64,000 nucleotides of DNA from Lederbergia citri. GTDB lineage: Bacteria; Bacillota; Bacilli; Bacillales; Bacillaceae_C. A program made the translations under genes and the position numbers. The DNA lies in NCBI RefSeq assembly GCF_018343625.1, contig NZ_JAGYPG010000001.1, forward strand, positions 39,325 through 103,324, in the 5' to 3' direction. Shown here one piece after another: positions 27,378 to 36,004 of this stretch; within the stretch, counting starts at the first letter, position 1, and each line of letters opens with the position of its first letter. The notes under the pieces were generated by a model that saw only the letters and a program-made list of their open reading frames with translations, was not told the DNA's origin and made no database searches.

Positions 27378-27415
27378 CCGGCGCACGGGTCTCCGTGCCA
27401 ACTTTGGATAACCCA
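27355..27415 (-). ncRNA. tRNA-like element, 61 nt, CCA-ended
   Basis: Read on the minus strand, the ends TGGGTTA and TGACCCA form a seven-base acceptor stem (one G-T pair), followed by an unpaired A and an encoded CCA. GCCGG and CCGGC form a five-base T-arm stem around the seven-base loop TGCAATT, which keeps C56, R57 and A58 but has G for the usual T55. GCACG and CGTGC form an anticodon-like stem with a short loop. The D-arm is reduced to about ten bases and no variable loop is left, so a standard tRNA is excluded. It lies 33 bases upstream of the SASP start codon. B. cereus is known to carry an odd stationary-phase tRNA-like RNA (tRNA-Other); relation to it is untested. Confidence 0.5.
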
Positions 27416-27638
27416 TTGATATGTCTCCGTTTGTATTTTGTATTATGATTTTTTTTACTTTAAAATATGCGCTAGCCCATCAGGGAATTTTCTCCAAATA
27501 ATTTAGTTGTATGTAAAGTTAGTATGTTTCTTTTAATAGAAAAAACTCTCCCTGATTTTAGAGAATTCGTTTAGAATGAAATTATCAATATAATATTTTG
27601 AAACTTTGATGTGATCGCGGTTGAGATGTGGTTTGATA

Positions 27639-28045
27639 TTGATTCGCAAAGAAAGTGGTTTAAAAATTGAATTTGCTCGATAATCCTAGTTTTATCTCGT
27701 CGAAACGGCACTAGAATGGAATTTGATCGATAAATCCTACATAATTCTCGATGAAACAGTATGAAAAAAGAAATTGGTCGATAAATGCAGCGTAATTCTC
27801 GATGAAGTCGTACGAAAAAAGAAATTGGTCGATAAATCCAGCGTAATTCTCGATGAAGCGGTACGAAAAAAGAAATTGGTCGATAAATCCATCGTAATTC
27901 TCGATGAAACAGCATGAAAAAGGAATTTGGTCGATAAATCAGTCGTAATTCTCGATGAAACTACACTAAAAAATGAACTGGTTCGATAATGCGGCATAAT
28001 TCTCGATGAAACAAAACGAAAAATGGATTCCGTCGATGATCCCTT
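27639..28045. repeat. 51-bp tandem array C (about 8 units)
   Basis: The anchor TAATTCTCGATGAA recurs exactly every 51 bp (27690, 27741, 27792, 27843, 27894, 27945, 27996), flanked by decayed units. Within each unit TCGATAAAT and AATTCTCGA form an eight-of-nine stem across seven bases. The consensus is related to array D and differs from arrays A and B apart from a shared TCTCGAT. Minus-strand open frames of 86 and 114 codons here are repeat by-products. Confidence 0.9.
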
Positions 28046-28145
28046 CTTGGGCGTAAATCATGTACAAAAAAACTTCCCCTTATTAGAGGCTAAGATAATA
28101 GGATGAATATGAATTAATTTAAAGGAAGTTTTGGGAGAGAGAGCG

Positions 28146-28748
28146 ATGAATACGATTTACCTTGTACGTCATGGGATAAAAGAAAAATCTGTTGGAGATG
28201 CAAAATTATCAGCAAAAGGGATTCAACAAGCTGAAAAAACGGCATCTTTTTTCAGAGATAAGAAGATAGATGCAGTTTTTTCAAGCCCTTTAAGCAGAGC
28301 AAAAGAAACAGCTGCAATCATTGCAACTGCTATTGATAAAGATATCAATGAGGAAATAGGATTAAGGGAACGCGCTAATTGGGGAGATATACCGAATCAA
28401 TCGTTTGATGAATTTGTAGAACTATGGGATAAATGTACTCGTGAACGCGATTATGAGCCGCCGAACGGAGTATCTGCCAGACAAGCTGGAAAAAGGATGG
28501 AACAATTTATTAATGAATGTAAAAATCAATATCCAGACAGTGAGATCATTGCTGTGACACATGGAGGAATTATTACGGATTTCATGGTGAATGTTTTTAA
28601 TGCTGAGCAGTTAAATGATTTGCATTCTAATTTTATTGACGTTCAAAGCAAGCTTATTCCAGAGTGCTCCATTACAATTATTCGATATGATGGAATGAAA
28701 TATTATATAGATGATTTTGCACAAGTAACGCATTTATTAGATAAATAG
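28146..28748 (+). CDS. Histidine phosphatase family protein (phosphoglycerate-mutase-like)
   Basis: 200 residues from the ATG after GGGAGAG; an in-frame TTG five codons earlier is less well placed. The catalytic motif YLVRHG is at the N-terminus, FSSPLSRAKETAAII gives the second arginine, and AVTHGGIITDFM the second histidine. The enzyme dephosphorylates small molecules or proteins through a phosphohistidine; the substrate cannot be told. It is a lone gene flanked by array C and a terminator shared with msmX. Confidence 0.85.
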   Translation: MNTIYLVRHGIKEKSVGDAKLSAKGIQQAEKTASFFRDKKIDAVFSSPLSRAKETAAIIATAIDKDINEEIGLRERANWGDIPNQSFDEFVELWDKCTRERDYEPPNGVSARQAGKRMEQFINECKNQYPDSEIIAVTHGGIITDFMVNVFNAEQLNDLHSNFIDVQSKLIPECSITIIRYDGMKYYIDDFAQVTHLLDK

Positions 28749-28755
28749 TAAATTA

Positions 28756-28790
28756 AAAACCCTCGCCATTTACGGCAAGGGTTTTAGTAT
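28756..28790. terminator. Terminator between the phosphatase and msmX (convergent)
   Basis: AAACCCTCGCC and GGCAAGGGTTTT form a GC-rich stem. Confidence 0.85.
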
Positions 28791-28795
28791 TCATA

Positions 28796-29896
28796 TTAGC
28801 GAATTCTTTGTTCAGTAGTGATATCAAAGAAGTGTGCTTTGTTCAAGTCAAAGGCAAGATCCATTTTTTGTCCTGGCTCAACGACTGTTCTGGAATCAAT
28901 TTTAGAAACGAATTCTTGATTTCCAACTTTAGAATAAAGAATTGTTTCTGCACCAGTAAGCTCAGCAACTTCGATGACAACGTTTATTTTTGTACCTTGT
29001 GAAGCTTCAATGAATGCTGGCTCGTCATGAATATCTTCTGGACGAACACCAAGTACAAGATCCTTACCAACGTATCCTTGTTCACGAAGCATTTTCATTT
29101 TGCCTTCTGGAACAGCAATTTTAACTTTATTTTCAAGTGCAAAGCCATCAGCTTCAAGTTTGCCATGGAAGAAGTTCATTGCAGGAGAACCCATGAAACC
29201 ACCAACAAAAATGTTATCTGGGTTATCATAAACTTCTTTAGGAGTTCCTACTTGTTGAATAATACCATCTTTCATAACTACGATACGACTTGCCATTGTC
29301 ATAGCTTCTGTTTGGTCATGCGTTACATAGATAGTAGTAGTTTGTAGTCTTTGGTGAAGCTTTGCAATTTCAGCACGCATTTGTACACGAAGCTTAGCGT
29401 CAAGGTTAGAAAGCGGCTCGTCCATCAAGAATACTTTTGCGTCACGAACGATTGCACGGCCAAGAGCAACACGTTGGCGCTGACCACCGGAAAGAGCTTT
29501 TGGCTTACGATCTAGGAAGTTTTCAAGTCCGAGAATTTTAGCAGCTTCGTTTACACGTTGTTCAATGTCTTTTTTAGGCATTTTACGAAGTTTCAATCCG
29601 AATGCCATGTTATCATAAACACTCATATGTGGGTAAAGAGCGTAGTTCTGGAACACCATCGCGATGTCGCGGTCTTTTGGTGCAACATCATTTACTCTTT
29701 TATCATCAATATAGAAATCACCTTGTGTAATTTCTTCTAGTCCAGCGATCATACGTAGAGTAGTAGATTTACCACATCCAGATGGACCAACGAAAACGAT
29801 GAATTCTTTGTCTTTTACGTGAAGATTGAAATCTTCTACAGCTGTTACTTTGTTGTCGTACACTTTATAAATACTGTCTAAGCGTAATTCTGCCAC
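28796..29896 (-). CDS. msmX: Multi-sugar ABC transporter ATPase MsmX (UgpC/MalK type)
   Basis: 366 residues from a GTG with GGGGGAA upstream; the longer open frame has no site. Walker A GPSGCGKST, signature LSGGQRQRVALGRA, Walker B VFLMDEPLSNLDAKLR and H-loop YVTHDQTEAMTMA are all intact, followed by the MalK-like regulatory C-terminal domain. MsmX is a shared ATPase that serves several sugar importers lacking their own. No permease gene is near, in keeping with that. The next gene upstream encodes a PucR-type regulator, as next to B. subtilis msmX. Confidence 0.9.
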   Translation of the reverse strand: MAELRLDSIYKVYDNKVTAVEDFNLHVKDKEFIVFVGPSGCGKSTTLRMIAGLEEITQGDFYIDDKRVNDVAPKDRDIAMVFQNYALYPHMSVYDNMAFGLKLRKMPKKDIEQRVNEAAKILGLENFLDRKPKALSGGQRQRVALGRAIVRDAKVFLMDEPLSNLDAKLRVQMRAEIAKLHQRLQTTTIYVTHDQTEAMTMASRIVVMKDGIIQQVGTPKEVYDNPDNIFVGGFMGSPAMNFFHGKLEADGFALENKVKIAVPEGKMKMLREQGYVGKDLVLGVRPEDIHDEPAFIEASQGTKINVVIEVAELTGAETILYSKVGNQEFVSKIDSRTVVEPGQKMDLAFDLNKAHFFDITTEQRIR

Positions 29897-30011
29897 TATA
29901 ATTCCCCCTAAAAATAATAATATGATTAATTTATAGTTTACAGAATCCGCTTTCATGAGACTATGGACATGGTGCACAAAAAAAGAACAGGATTTTTATG
30001 CAAGCTGCATA

Positions 30012-30905
30012 TTATTTTTCGTCAATGTGCAAACAAGCCAAATAAGCAAAAAATGCACCATGAAATGTTTTAATGTCGATTCCTGTTTTTTCAATAAACT
30101 TATCAATTCTATATTGCAAGCTATTTCGATGCATAAACAGCTGTTTTGCGGTTAGGGTGGCATTTGACTGATTTTCAATATAAACTTTAATCGTTTCTGC
30201 CAATTCAATATCATCTTTTAAAAGGCTATGTACATCAGCAAACATAATATTTTTTTCAGCATTTGGAATCATTTGATATAAGAATAAGGGCAAGAGTTTT
30301 TCACGAGTAACTATTCTTTCTTCCGGGTGTTCTGTTAGGGATAGTTCTAAAAATGATTGTTCTAATGAAAATAATGATTTTAATGATGGCCCCGGTTCTT
30401 GAAAACGACCGATATAAAAATGAGTCTTAAAGAAAAAATCACTTTCGAAGGCTTGAATGGCAGAAAATAGTTCTTCTTCTGTAATCGATACATTACTTTG
30501 TTCTTCTATAATCACTCCTTGGCCACTATTAAAAGGAATTATGATCACTTCGTTTGGAAACAAGCTTTTCAATGCTTCTTCCCATTCATCAAATGGAAAC
30601 TCATCACGAATATTTGAAATGGAAAAATGGATGAATCTAATTCGAACTGAATGAGTAGATGGAAGCTGACCATCATTTATTAAATAATCATGCCATTCAT
30701 TGGCAAGAGCAGAAAGGGGCGGTTGCTTGCCAACATTTTCTATAGGGAATAATGCAAGTAATAAGGATCTTTCAGCCTCTGAGAGATTGGATTTTGGTAT
30801 ACCAATATAGTTACTGTCGCTTTGCAACCAAATATAGTTAGGGTTTGCAAGAGGTTTATGAGTAGAAATGGAATTTGGATATAATTGTAATAATCGATTG
30901 AACAT
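30012..30905 (-). CDS. PucR-type transcriptional regulator (YxkF-like)
   Basis: 297 residues. The C-terminal 60 residues (TAKQLFMHRNSLQYRIDKFIEKTG) are the HTH_30 DNA-binding domain of the PucR/CdaR family, and the rest is the GGDEF-like/sensory part typical of this group. The neighbour msmX suggests it is the YxkF equivalent and may control sugar-uptake genes, but no target is visible. AGAGAGGCG precedes the ATG. Confidence 0.75.
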   Translation of the reverse strand: MFNRLLQLYPNSISTHKPLANPNYIWLQSDSNYIGIPKSNLSEAERSLLLALFPIENVGKQPPLSALANEWHDYLINDGQLPSTHSVRIRFIHFSISNIRDEFPFDEWEEALKSLFPNEVIIIPFNSGQGVIIEEQSNVSITEEELFSAIQAFESDFFFKTHFYIGRFQEPGPSLKSLFSLEQSFLELSLTEHPEERIVTREKLLPLFLYQMIPNAEKNIMFADVHSLLKDDIELAETIKVYIENQSNATLTAKQLFMHRNSLQYRIDKFIEKTGIDIKTFHGAFFAYLACLHIDEK

Positions 30906-30924
30906 GATGTCGCCTCTCTATTTT

Positions 30925-31030
30925 AATATTAAGGAATCTATATTTATTGAACTCAGGTTCCCGCGCCTATCGATTAGCAAACTTCCAGTCCTATTCTTTG
31001 CGTAAGTCAATACCAACGAAGTTTTAATTT
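30925..31030 (+). repeat. Dispersed repeat element, degenerate copy 5
   Basis: The middle module is recognisable: tcgattagcaaacttccagtc and gcgtaagtcaataccaacg, against gactagcaaactttcggttt and aataagtcaacatcgactc at 60670-60710. Confidence 0.45.
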
Positions 31031-31094
31031 CGATAAATAAGGTCGCTTTTGCTCTACTAATATAATAGGGCTGACATGATGCCAGCCCATCCCA

Positions 31095-31286
31095 TTAAAT
31101 TTCTTTCGGTTTATCCTCGGGGAAAAAATCAATGGCTTCCTCAATATTTGTGGAATCGGCTCGCATATGAACGGACCCTCCGGACATCCCCTCGTTAACC
31201 ATTCTGTCAACATCAACATATAGCTGATCTCGACCTTCATATTGTGCATCTGGTAAAAATTCATACTCTTTTTTATCTTTACCCAT
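31095..31286 (-). CDS. Small hydrophilic protein (YhzC-like), function unknown
   Basis: 63 residues from MGKDKKEYEFLPDAQYEG; GAGGAGG lies 11 bases upstream. A longer frame (to 31337) is open but would include the ribosome binding site in the coding part. It is acidic, with the segment VDVDRMVNEGMSGGSV conserved in appearance. I believe it is related to a small protein found near yheE in other bacilli, with no known role. Confidence 0.6.
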   Translation of the reverse strand: MGKDKKEYEFLPDAQYEGRDQLYVDVDRMVNEGMSGGSVHMRADSTNIEEAIDFFPEDKPKEI

Positions 31287-31377
31287 TTTAAATTCAGCCT
31301 CCTCATACATAGTTTGGAGGCTGGATGAAAGGGACATTCATTTAATTAAATGGTAAATTTGTGTAATATATATTTTG

Positions 31378-31596
31378 TCACCGCTGATGATCATAAATAT
31401 GATAAATCATTAGATCATGTATTTGTTTTTCCAAAACTGAAAGATGTACTCCATCAGGTGATTTTGATTGCCATTCAATATTACCATCAGGATGATAGAT
31501 CCCTTTAAATTTCTGTTGCCCGAAATAAAAGGAAAAAAGCCACCCTGGGAGCTTATTTTCTTTATACAGTGATTGTATCTGGAAATGTTGAAGCAT
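31378..31596 (-). CDS. yheE: DUF5342 family protein YheE
   Basis: 72 residues starting MLQHFQIQSLYKENKLPGW; GAGGTGAT precedes the ATG, so the extra 13 codons upstream are discarded. Length and sequence fit the B. subtilis YheE family and its position beside yheB and yheA. The function is unknown. Confidence 0.78.
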   Translation of the reverse strand: MLQHFQIQSLYKENKLPGWLFSFYFGQQKFKGIYHPDGNIEWQSKSPDGVHLSVLEKQIHDLMIYHIYDHQR

Positions 31597-31756
31597 GAAT
31601 ATCACCTCATTCCTTATTGTATCAGAATAAAACACAACATTTAAAGACTATTCCCATTTTTTTAACGGATAAAGAGAATCCTTTTGCAGACTGAAAACGT
31701 AAAAACTATAATTGATTTACATTGCACCAATTGAGATGTATGAGAGGATGATATAG

Positions 31757-32896
31757 ATGCCAAACTGGTTGTCGTTAATATTATTTATGATATTTGTTGG
31801 AGCAGCTATTGGAGGTTTTACAAATTTTATAGCTATTCGAATGTTATTTCGTCCATATAAAACATTTTATATCGGAAAGTGGCAACTTCCCTTTACTCCA
31901 GGTTTAATTCCAAAACGTCAAAATGAACTAGCCGCACAAATTGGAAAACTAATTGTCAATCATTTAGTGACACCTGAAAGCATACAAAAAAAGTTGTCGG
32001 AAGAAAAATTTAAACACGATATGGAAACATGGTTTTCAGGTAAAATTAGAAGTTTTTTGGAAAAAGGAATGACGTTGGAGGAACTCTTAAAAATAATTCA
32101 TATCGAGAATCCGAGTAAAACAATCATTTCATATATGGACGCAAAAATCGAAAATAAATACGCAGGAATGAAAGATGAATTTTGGCAAAAAGAATTCCAA
32201 GACATTTTACCGATTGAATTAAATGAGAATATTCGCGGGAAAATTCCTGGTGCGTCTGACAGTATACTTCAAAAGACAATCGAGTACTTTTCAAGCCAGG
32301 AAGGAAAAGACAAAATTAAAGCTATGATAGAAGATTTTTTTAAGGATCGCGGAAGACTATGGAATATGATTCAAATGTTTATTGGTAACGATTCTTTGAC
32401 TGAAAAAGTCCAGCCTGAAATTATCAAATTTTTAAATAGTCCAGGAACAAAATCGATGTTAACGAATGTTATAGAGTCGGAATGGGACAAAATGCAAAAT
32501 AAGCCAGTAGGTGAAATATTAAAGCAATTGGAAGATGAAAAAGTGTTACTTTATATTAAAAGGTTTGTTAAGGATACCATCCAACTAGAAAAATTCTTTA
32601 AAAAAGATATTGCGGAAATCTTGCTGCCGTTTAGGGAAAAGCTTGAAGAGTCGTTTGTTCCGCGAATGTTAGATTCGGCGGGAATCTATATTGCCCAACG
32701 CTCAGGTGAAATAATGGAAAGATTCCAAGTGGAGGCGATTATCCGGGAACAGATTGAATCATTTTCTTTGCCGCACCTTGAGGAACTTGTCATCTCCATT
32801 GCTAAAAAAGAATTAGTCATGATCACATATTTAGGGGCAATTCTTGGTGGGTTAATCGGTCTAATTCAAGGTATTATCGTTTTGTTAACTTCGTAA
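31757..32896 (+). CDS. yheB: DUF445 membrane protein YheB
   Basis: 379 residues. It has an N-terminal membrane hairpin (LSLILFMIFVGAAIGGFTN), the conserved FRPYKTFYIGKWQLPFTPGLIPKRQ segment, a long charged central region and a C-terminal membrane helix (TYLGAILGGLIGLIQGIIVLL). DUF445 proteins are membrane-anchored and of unknown biochemical role; the B. subtilis gene is linked with spores and competence-era expression only loosely. It sits in an operon with yheA, 34 bases downstream. Confidence 0.85.
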   Translation: MPNWLSLILFMIFVGAAIGGFTNFIAIRMLFRPYKTFYIGKWQLPFTPGLIPKRQNELAAQIGKLIVNHLVTPESIQKKLSEEKFKHDMETWFSGKIRSFLEKGMTLEELLKIIHIENPSKTIISYMDAKIENKYAGMKDEFWQKEFQDILPIELNENIRGKIPGASDSILQKTIEYFSSQEGKDKIKAMIEDFFKDRGRLWNMIQMFIGNDSLTEKVQPEIIKFLNSPGTKSMLTNVIESEWDKMQNKPVGEILKQLEDEKVLLYIKRFVKDTIQLEKFFKKDIAEILLPFREKLEESFVPRMLDSAGIYIAQRSGEIMERFQVEAIIREQIESFSLPHLEELVISIAKKELVMITYLGAILGGLIGLIQGIIVLLTS

Positions 32897-32930
32897 TATG
32901 ATAATATGGCAGAAAGGAGGTTTTACCCTA

Positions 32931-33284
32931 ATGGCAACAAATTTATATGATTATGCCTATGATCTTGAGAATGCTTTGCGAAATAGTGAAGAGTTTATTC
33001 ATTTAAAGAATATGTATGCCGCAGTTGAAAATGATGAAATTGCAAAATCGATGTTCGATTCTTTTAGAAATATTCAAATGCAGCTACAGCAAAAGCAAAT
33101 GGAAGGGCGAGATATTACAGAGACAGAAGTATTAGAGGCACAGGAAATTGCTAATCGCGTTCAAATGAATGAAAAAGTGACGATGCTTATGGAAGCTGAA
33201 CAGCGAATGAGTATGTCCATTAATGAATTAAACAAAATCATTATGAAGCCACTTGATGAATTATATGGCTTTATAAATCGATAA
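32931..33284 (+). CDS. yheA: YlbF/YmcA-family protein YheA
   Basis: 117 residues from the ATG after AAAGGAGG, the exact length of the B. subtilis protein. It is entirely helical and charged (SMFDSFRNIQMQLQQKQMEG). The family includes YlbF and YmcA, which form a complex with YaaT that affects RNase Y and development; YheA itself has no proven role. It follows yheB as in B. subtilis. Confidence 0.85.
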   Translation: MATNLYDYAYDLENALRNSEEFIHLKNMYAAVENDEIAKSMFDSFRNIQMQLQQKQMEGRDITETEVLEAQEIANRVQMNEKVTMLMEAEQRMSMSINELNKIIMKPLDELYGFINR

Positions 33285-33309
33285 GGAAAAATTGAATCTG
33301 TATAAAAAC

Positions 33310-33345
33310 AAAACGGCCGCTTTCTAACGAAGGCGGCTTTCTATT
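33310..33345 (+). terminator. Terminator of yheBA
   Basis: GCCGCTTTC and GAAGGCGGC pair across four bases and are followed by TTTCT. Confidence 0.65.
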
Positions 33346-33690
33346 TAGTATGTTGCAGGCGCCACAGCCTCTCGAGGTCATAAACCCGCGTTAATAAAGT
33401 CAAAGAGCGACTTTTTTTGCCTCTGAACATTTGCTTTCGGAGACCTTGATGCTGGTCAGGAAGGTGTTGGGACGTACAGGGATGTACTAGTGCAGGCGAA
33501 GCGACAGGACGTCGTTGCTAGAGCCTGCACATACTGGCGACTTCCGCCTTTCTTACCTGATCATGTTTCCTTTATCCCAGCCGAAAAACGAACGTCGAAT
33601 AACAGCCACGTCCTATGGTGACAACCACGGCCCCACATCTTTAGTCTGTACGTCGATAAGCAAGGCGCTTGAGCTTTTCTAATAGCATGT
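33346..33690 (+). repeat. Dispersed repeat element, long copy 6
   Basis: It matches 60715-61100 over nearly its whole length: the blocks aataaagtcaaagagcgact, gatgtactagtgcaggcgaa, gcgacaggacgtcg, tcatgtttcctttatc, ccacgtcctatggtgac and gtctgtacgtcg are shared. It lies between yheA and yhaX. Confidence 0.85.
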
Positions 33691-33762
33691 GTTCTATCCC
33701 AATAGCTAACTACATAACTATAAGATAGGAATGTTATATTCTGCACGATGAGGGGGGACATC

Positions 33763-34629
33763 ATGGTTTACAAAATGCTCGTTTTAAATATTGACGGTAC
33801 ATTATTACAGGATAATGGCCGCATAAATAAAATGACCCGTGAAGCAATTGAATTTGCGCAATCAAAAGATATTAAAGTCATTTTGGCCACAGCAAAAAAT
33901 TTCCCAGCAGCTAAAAGAGTTGCGAAATCATTAAAAATAGATAATCATATTGTAGCCCATCAAGGTGGATATATAGCTAAAGAATTAAATAAGCCTGTTT
34001 ATGTAAATAGAATACACGAGAATCTTACGAAGGAATTAACTACATTCCTTGAATCTTTTTCATGTCAAATAAAGCTTGTTCATGAAAAATTTTCCCTGGG
34101 AAATAAAGTGAAGCTTCCGGATAATATTCTAGCAAAGGTGGTATTCCAACGAGCGAACCGCTTTTCCTATTCCGAGCAATATGTTGATCAACTTAGTGAA
34201 AAACTTCTTGAAAATCCTGTATCTCCACCAAAAATTGAAGCTGTTTTTGAAACATCAGCCGATTTAAGCGATGCGAAAAAAGCAATAGAAGAAATGTATG
34301 ATGAAGTTGTATGTATTGAAACTGAAAATAGAAGGCTCGACATTGTTGCTGCCGGAGTCTCAAAATTGGATGGTGTCAAATATTTATGTAATCAACATTT
34401 CATTAAAAGAGAAGAGGTTGTAGCGATTGGTGCGGGAATGGATGATCTCCCTTTAGTTCAATGGGCGGGGCTTGGTGTTGCTATGGGTAATGCCCCTTAC
34501 GCCGTTCGTGCCGCAGCGGATTGGAACACGAGGACGAATAATGATAACGGTTTTGCTTACATGGTAAAAGAACATTTTCGTAAACAGTACAAACTTGAAT
34601 TTTTGAGAAAAATCAATGTCTTAAAATAG
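33763..34629 (+). CDS. yhaX: HAD-superfamily Cof-like protein YhaX with altered active site
   Basis: 288 residues from the ATG after GAGGGGGGAC. Fold and length fit Cof-type sugar-phosphate phosphatases, but the catalytic motifs are changed. Motif I reads LVLNIDGTLL with Asn in place of the nucleophilic Asp, and motif IV reads GAGMDDLPL where GDxxND is usual. This points to loss of the standard phosphatase reaction or another role. In B. subtilis yhaX is a mother-cell sporulation gene. It stands alone with its own terminator. Confidence 0.82.
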   Translation: MVYKMLVLNIDGTLLQDNGRINKMTREAIEFAQSKDIKVILATAKNFPAAKRVAKSLKIDNHIVAHQGGYIAKELNKPVYVNRIHENLTKELTTFLESFSCQIKLVHEKFSLGNKVKLPDNILAKVVFQRANRFSYSEQYVDQLSEKLLENPVSPPKIEAVFETSADLSDAKKAIEEMYDEVVCIETENRRLDIVAAGVSKLDGVKYLCNQHFIKREEVVAIGAGMDDLPLVQWAGLGVAMGNAPYAVRAAADWNTRTNNDNGFAYMVKEHFRKQYKLEFLRKINVLK

Positions 34630-34661
34630 TAAGTAAGAAAAACAGCACAATCACAATTATT

Positions 34662-34692
34662 TTGAAAGCTCTCCAAATGCGAGAGCTTTTTG
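34662..34692 (+). terminator. Terminator of yhaX
   Basis: AAAGCTCTC and GAGAGCTTTTT pair around seven bases. Confidence 0.85.
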
Positions 34693-34732
34693 CTTGTCCT
34701 TTAAAATAGAACTTTTATGATGTATAATAATA

Positions 34733-34746
34733 GGAACGTACATTCG
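34733..34746. promoter_or_regulatory. LexA (DinR) box before yhaO
   Basis: CGAATGTACGTTCC on the minus strand matches the Bacillus SOS consensus CGAACRNRYGTTYC at 13 of 14 positions. It lies four bases after a TATAAT (34723) and 20 bases before the yhaO start codon. Confidence 0.7.
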
Positions 34747-34766
34747 ATAAAAAAGGAGGGCTATAA

Positions 34767-36002
34767 ATGGATGGGATTCGTTTTATACATACTGCAGATT
34801 TGCATTTGGATAGTCCCTTTGTAGGCTTAAAGCAATTACCATCGGAGCTTTTTAGCATAATCCAAGAGAGCACCTTTACGGCATTTGAAAAGGTCATTGA
34901 TGCAGCGATTGAGGAAGACGTTGATTTTATCGTTATAGTTGGTGACTTATTTGATGGGGAAGACAGAAGCATCAAGGCACAGGCGAGATTGCGCAAGCAA
35001 ATGGAAAGGCTGAGAGAAACAGGGATTAATGCTTATATTTTGCACGGTAATCACGATCATTTGCAAGGAAACTGGGTAACTTTAGATATGCCGAGCAACG
35101 TTTATGTATTTGGTAAAGAAGTAGATGTGATTTCCTTCACATCAAAACGTGGTGACAAAGTACATTTATATGGATTTAGCTACGGGGAACGTCATATTGT
35201 CAACAGGAAAATTTCTGAATATCAAAAAAAAGGCAAAGCAGATTTTCATATCGGACTTCTACACGGTCATTGTGAAGGTGGGAGTAGCTCACACCAACCT
35301 TATGCCCCATTTACTATTCAAGAATTGCTGCAAAAAGATATGGATTATTGGGCTTTAGGCCATATACATTTGGAACAAATTTTACATAAAGATCCTTTTA
35401 TAGTTTACCCGGGAAATATTCAAGGCAGACACAAAAATGAACAGGGCAGAAAAGGATGTTATCATGTTTCGTTATCCAAAAGTGGATTCGGAGAAATTAC
35501 CTTCATTGAAACCGATGTGATTCGATGGGAAACTATCAACGTAAATTGTGATGGGAACATTTCTCTCTCTGAGCTATATAGCAAATGCAAGGAAGAAATG
35601 GATTCGATTATGCAAGCTCATCAACAATCGCTTATGTTAGAGCTGAATATTCATTTCCAAGGACAATTATCTAATGAAATCCATCAAATATTGGATAATG
35701 GAGAATTTTTAGAGATGCTTCAAGATGGAATTGATTTTCACGAATTGTTCGTTTGGCCTTATACATTACAAAAGCATGTTAATGGCAGCAACATTCAGGA
35801 TTCCTTCATGAAGAATCTAGATACAACGATTGAAGATATGGAGCGGGAAGATGCGTTTGACCAATCCGTATCAAGTTTATTTTCACATATCTATGGAAGA
35901 CGTTATTTAATAAACTTTGAGGAAGAAGAGAAAAAACAACTGTATGAAGAGGCTAAGGAATTAATTTTAACGAGTATATCTGGTGATGAAGGGAGGAGAT
36001 AG
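34767..36002 (+). CDS. yhaO: Metallophosphoesterase / SbcD-like nuclease YhaO
   Basis: 411 residues. All Mre11-type metal motifs are present near the N-terminus: ADLHLDSPF, VGDLFDG, LHGNHDH and, further on, LLHGHCEG and WALGHIHLEQ. It is expected to process DNA ends together with the adjacent SbcC-like ATPase. AAAGGAGGG precedes the ATG. The LexA box upstream suggests DNA-damage induction, in keeping with the B. subtilis yhaONM group as I recall it. It lies two bases before yhaN. Confidence 0.9.
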   Translation: MDGIRFIHTADLHLDSPFVGLKQLPSELFSIIQESTFTAFEKVIDAAIEEDVDFIVIVGDLFDGEDRSIKAQARLRKQMERLRETGINAYILHGNHDHLQGNWVTLDMPSNVYVFGKEVDVISFTSKRGDKVHLYGFSYGERHIVNRKISEYQKKGKADFHIGLLHGHCEGGSSSHQPYAPFTIQELLQKDMDYWALGHIHLEQILHKDPFIVYPGNIQGRHKNEQGRKGCYHVSLSKSGFGEITFIETDVIRWETINVNCDGNISLSELYSKCKEEMDSIMQAHQQSLMLELNIHFQGQLSNEIHQILDNGEFLEMLQDGIDFHELFVWPYTLQKHVNGSNIQDSFMKNLDTTIEDMEREDAFDQSVSSLFSHIYGRRYLINFEEEEKKQLYEEAKELILTSISGDEGRR

Positions 36003-36004
36003 GA

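Noticed and set aside
27355..27415. Ordinary tRNA gene
   Set aside because: 61 nt is too short, the D-arm and variable loop are missing and the anticodon loop is not seven bases; kept only as a tRNA-like element.
27571..27997. Two long minus-strand open frames in array C
   Set aside because: They arise because 51 is a multiple of three, so one unit without a stop gives a long frame. No ribosome binding site; the protein would be an exact repeat.
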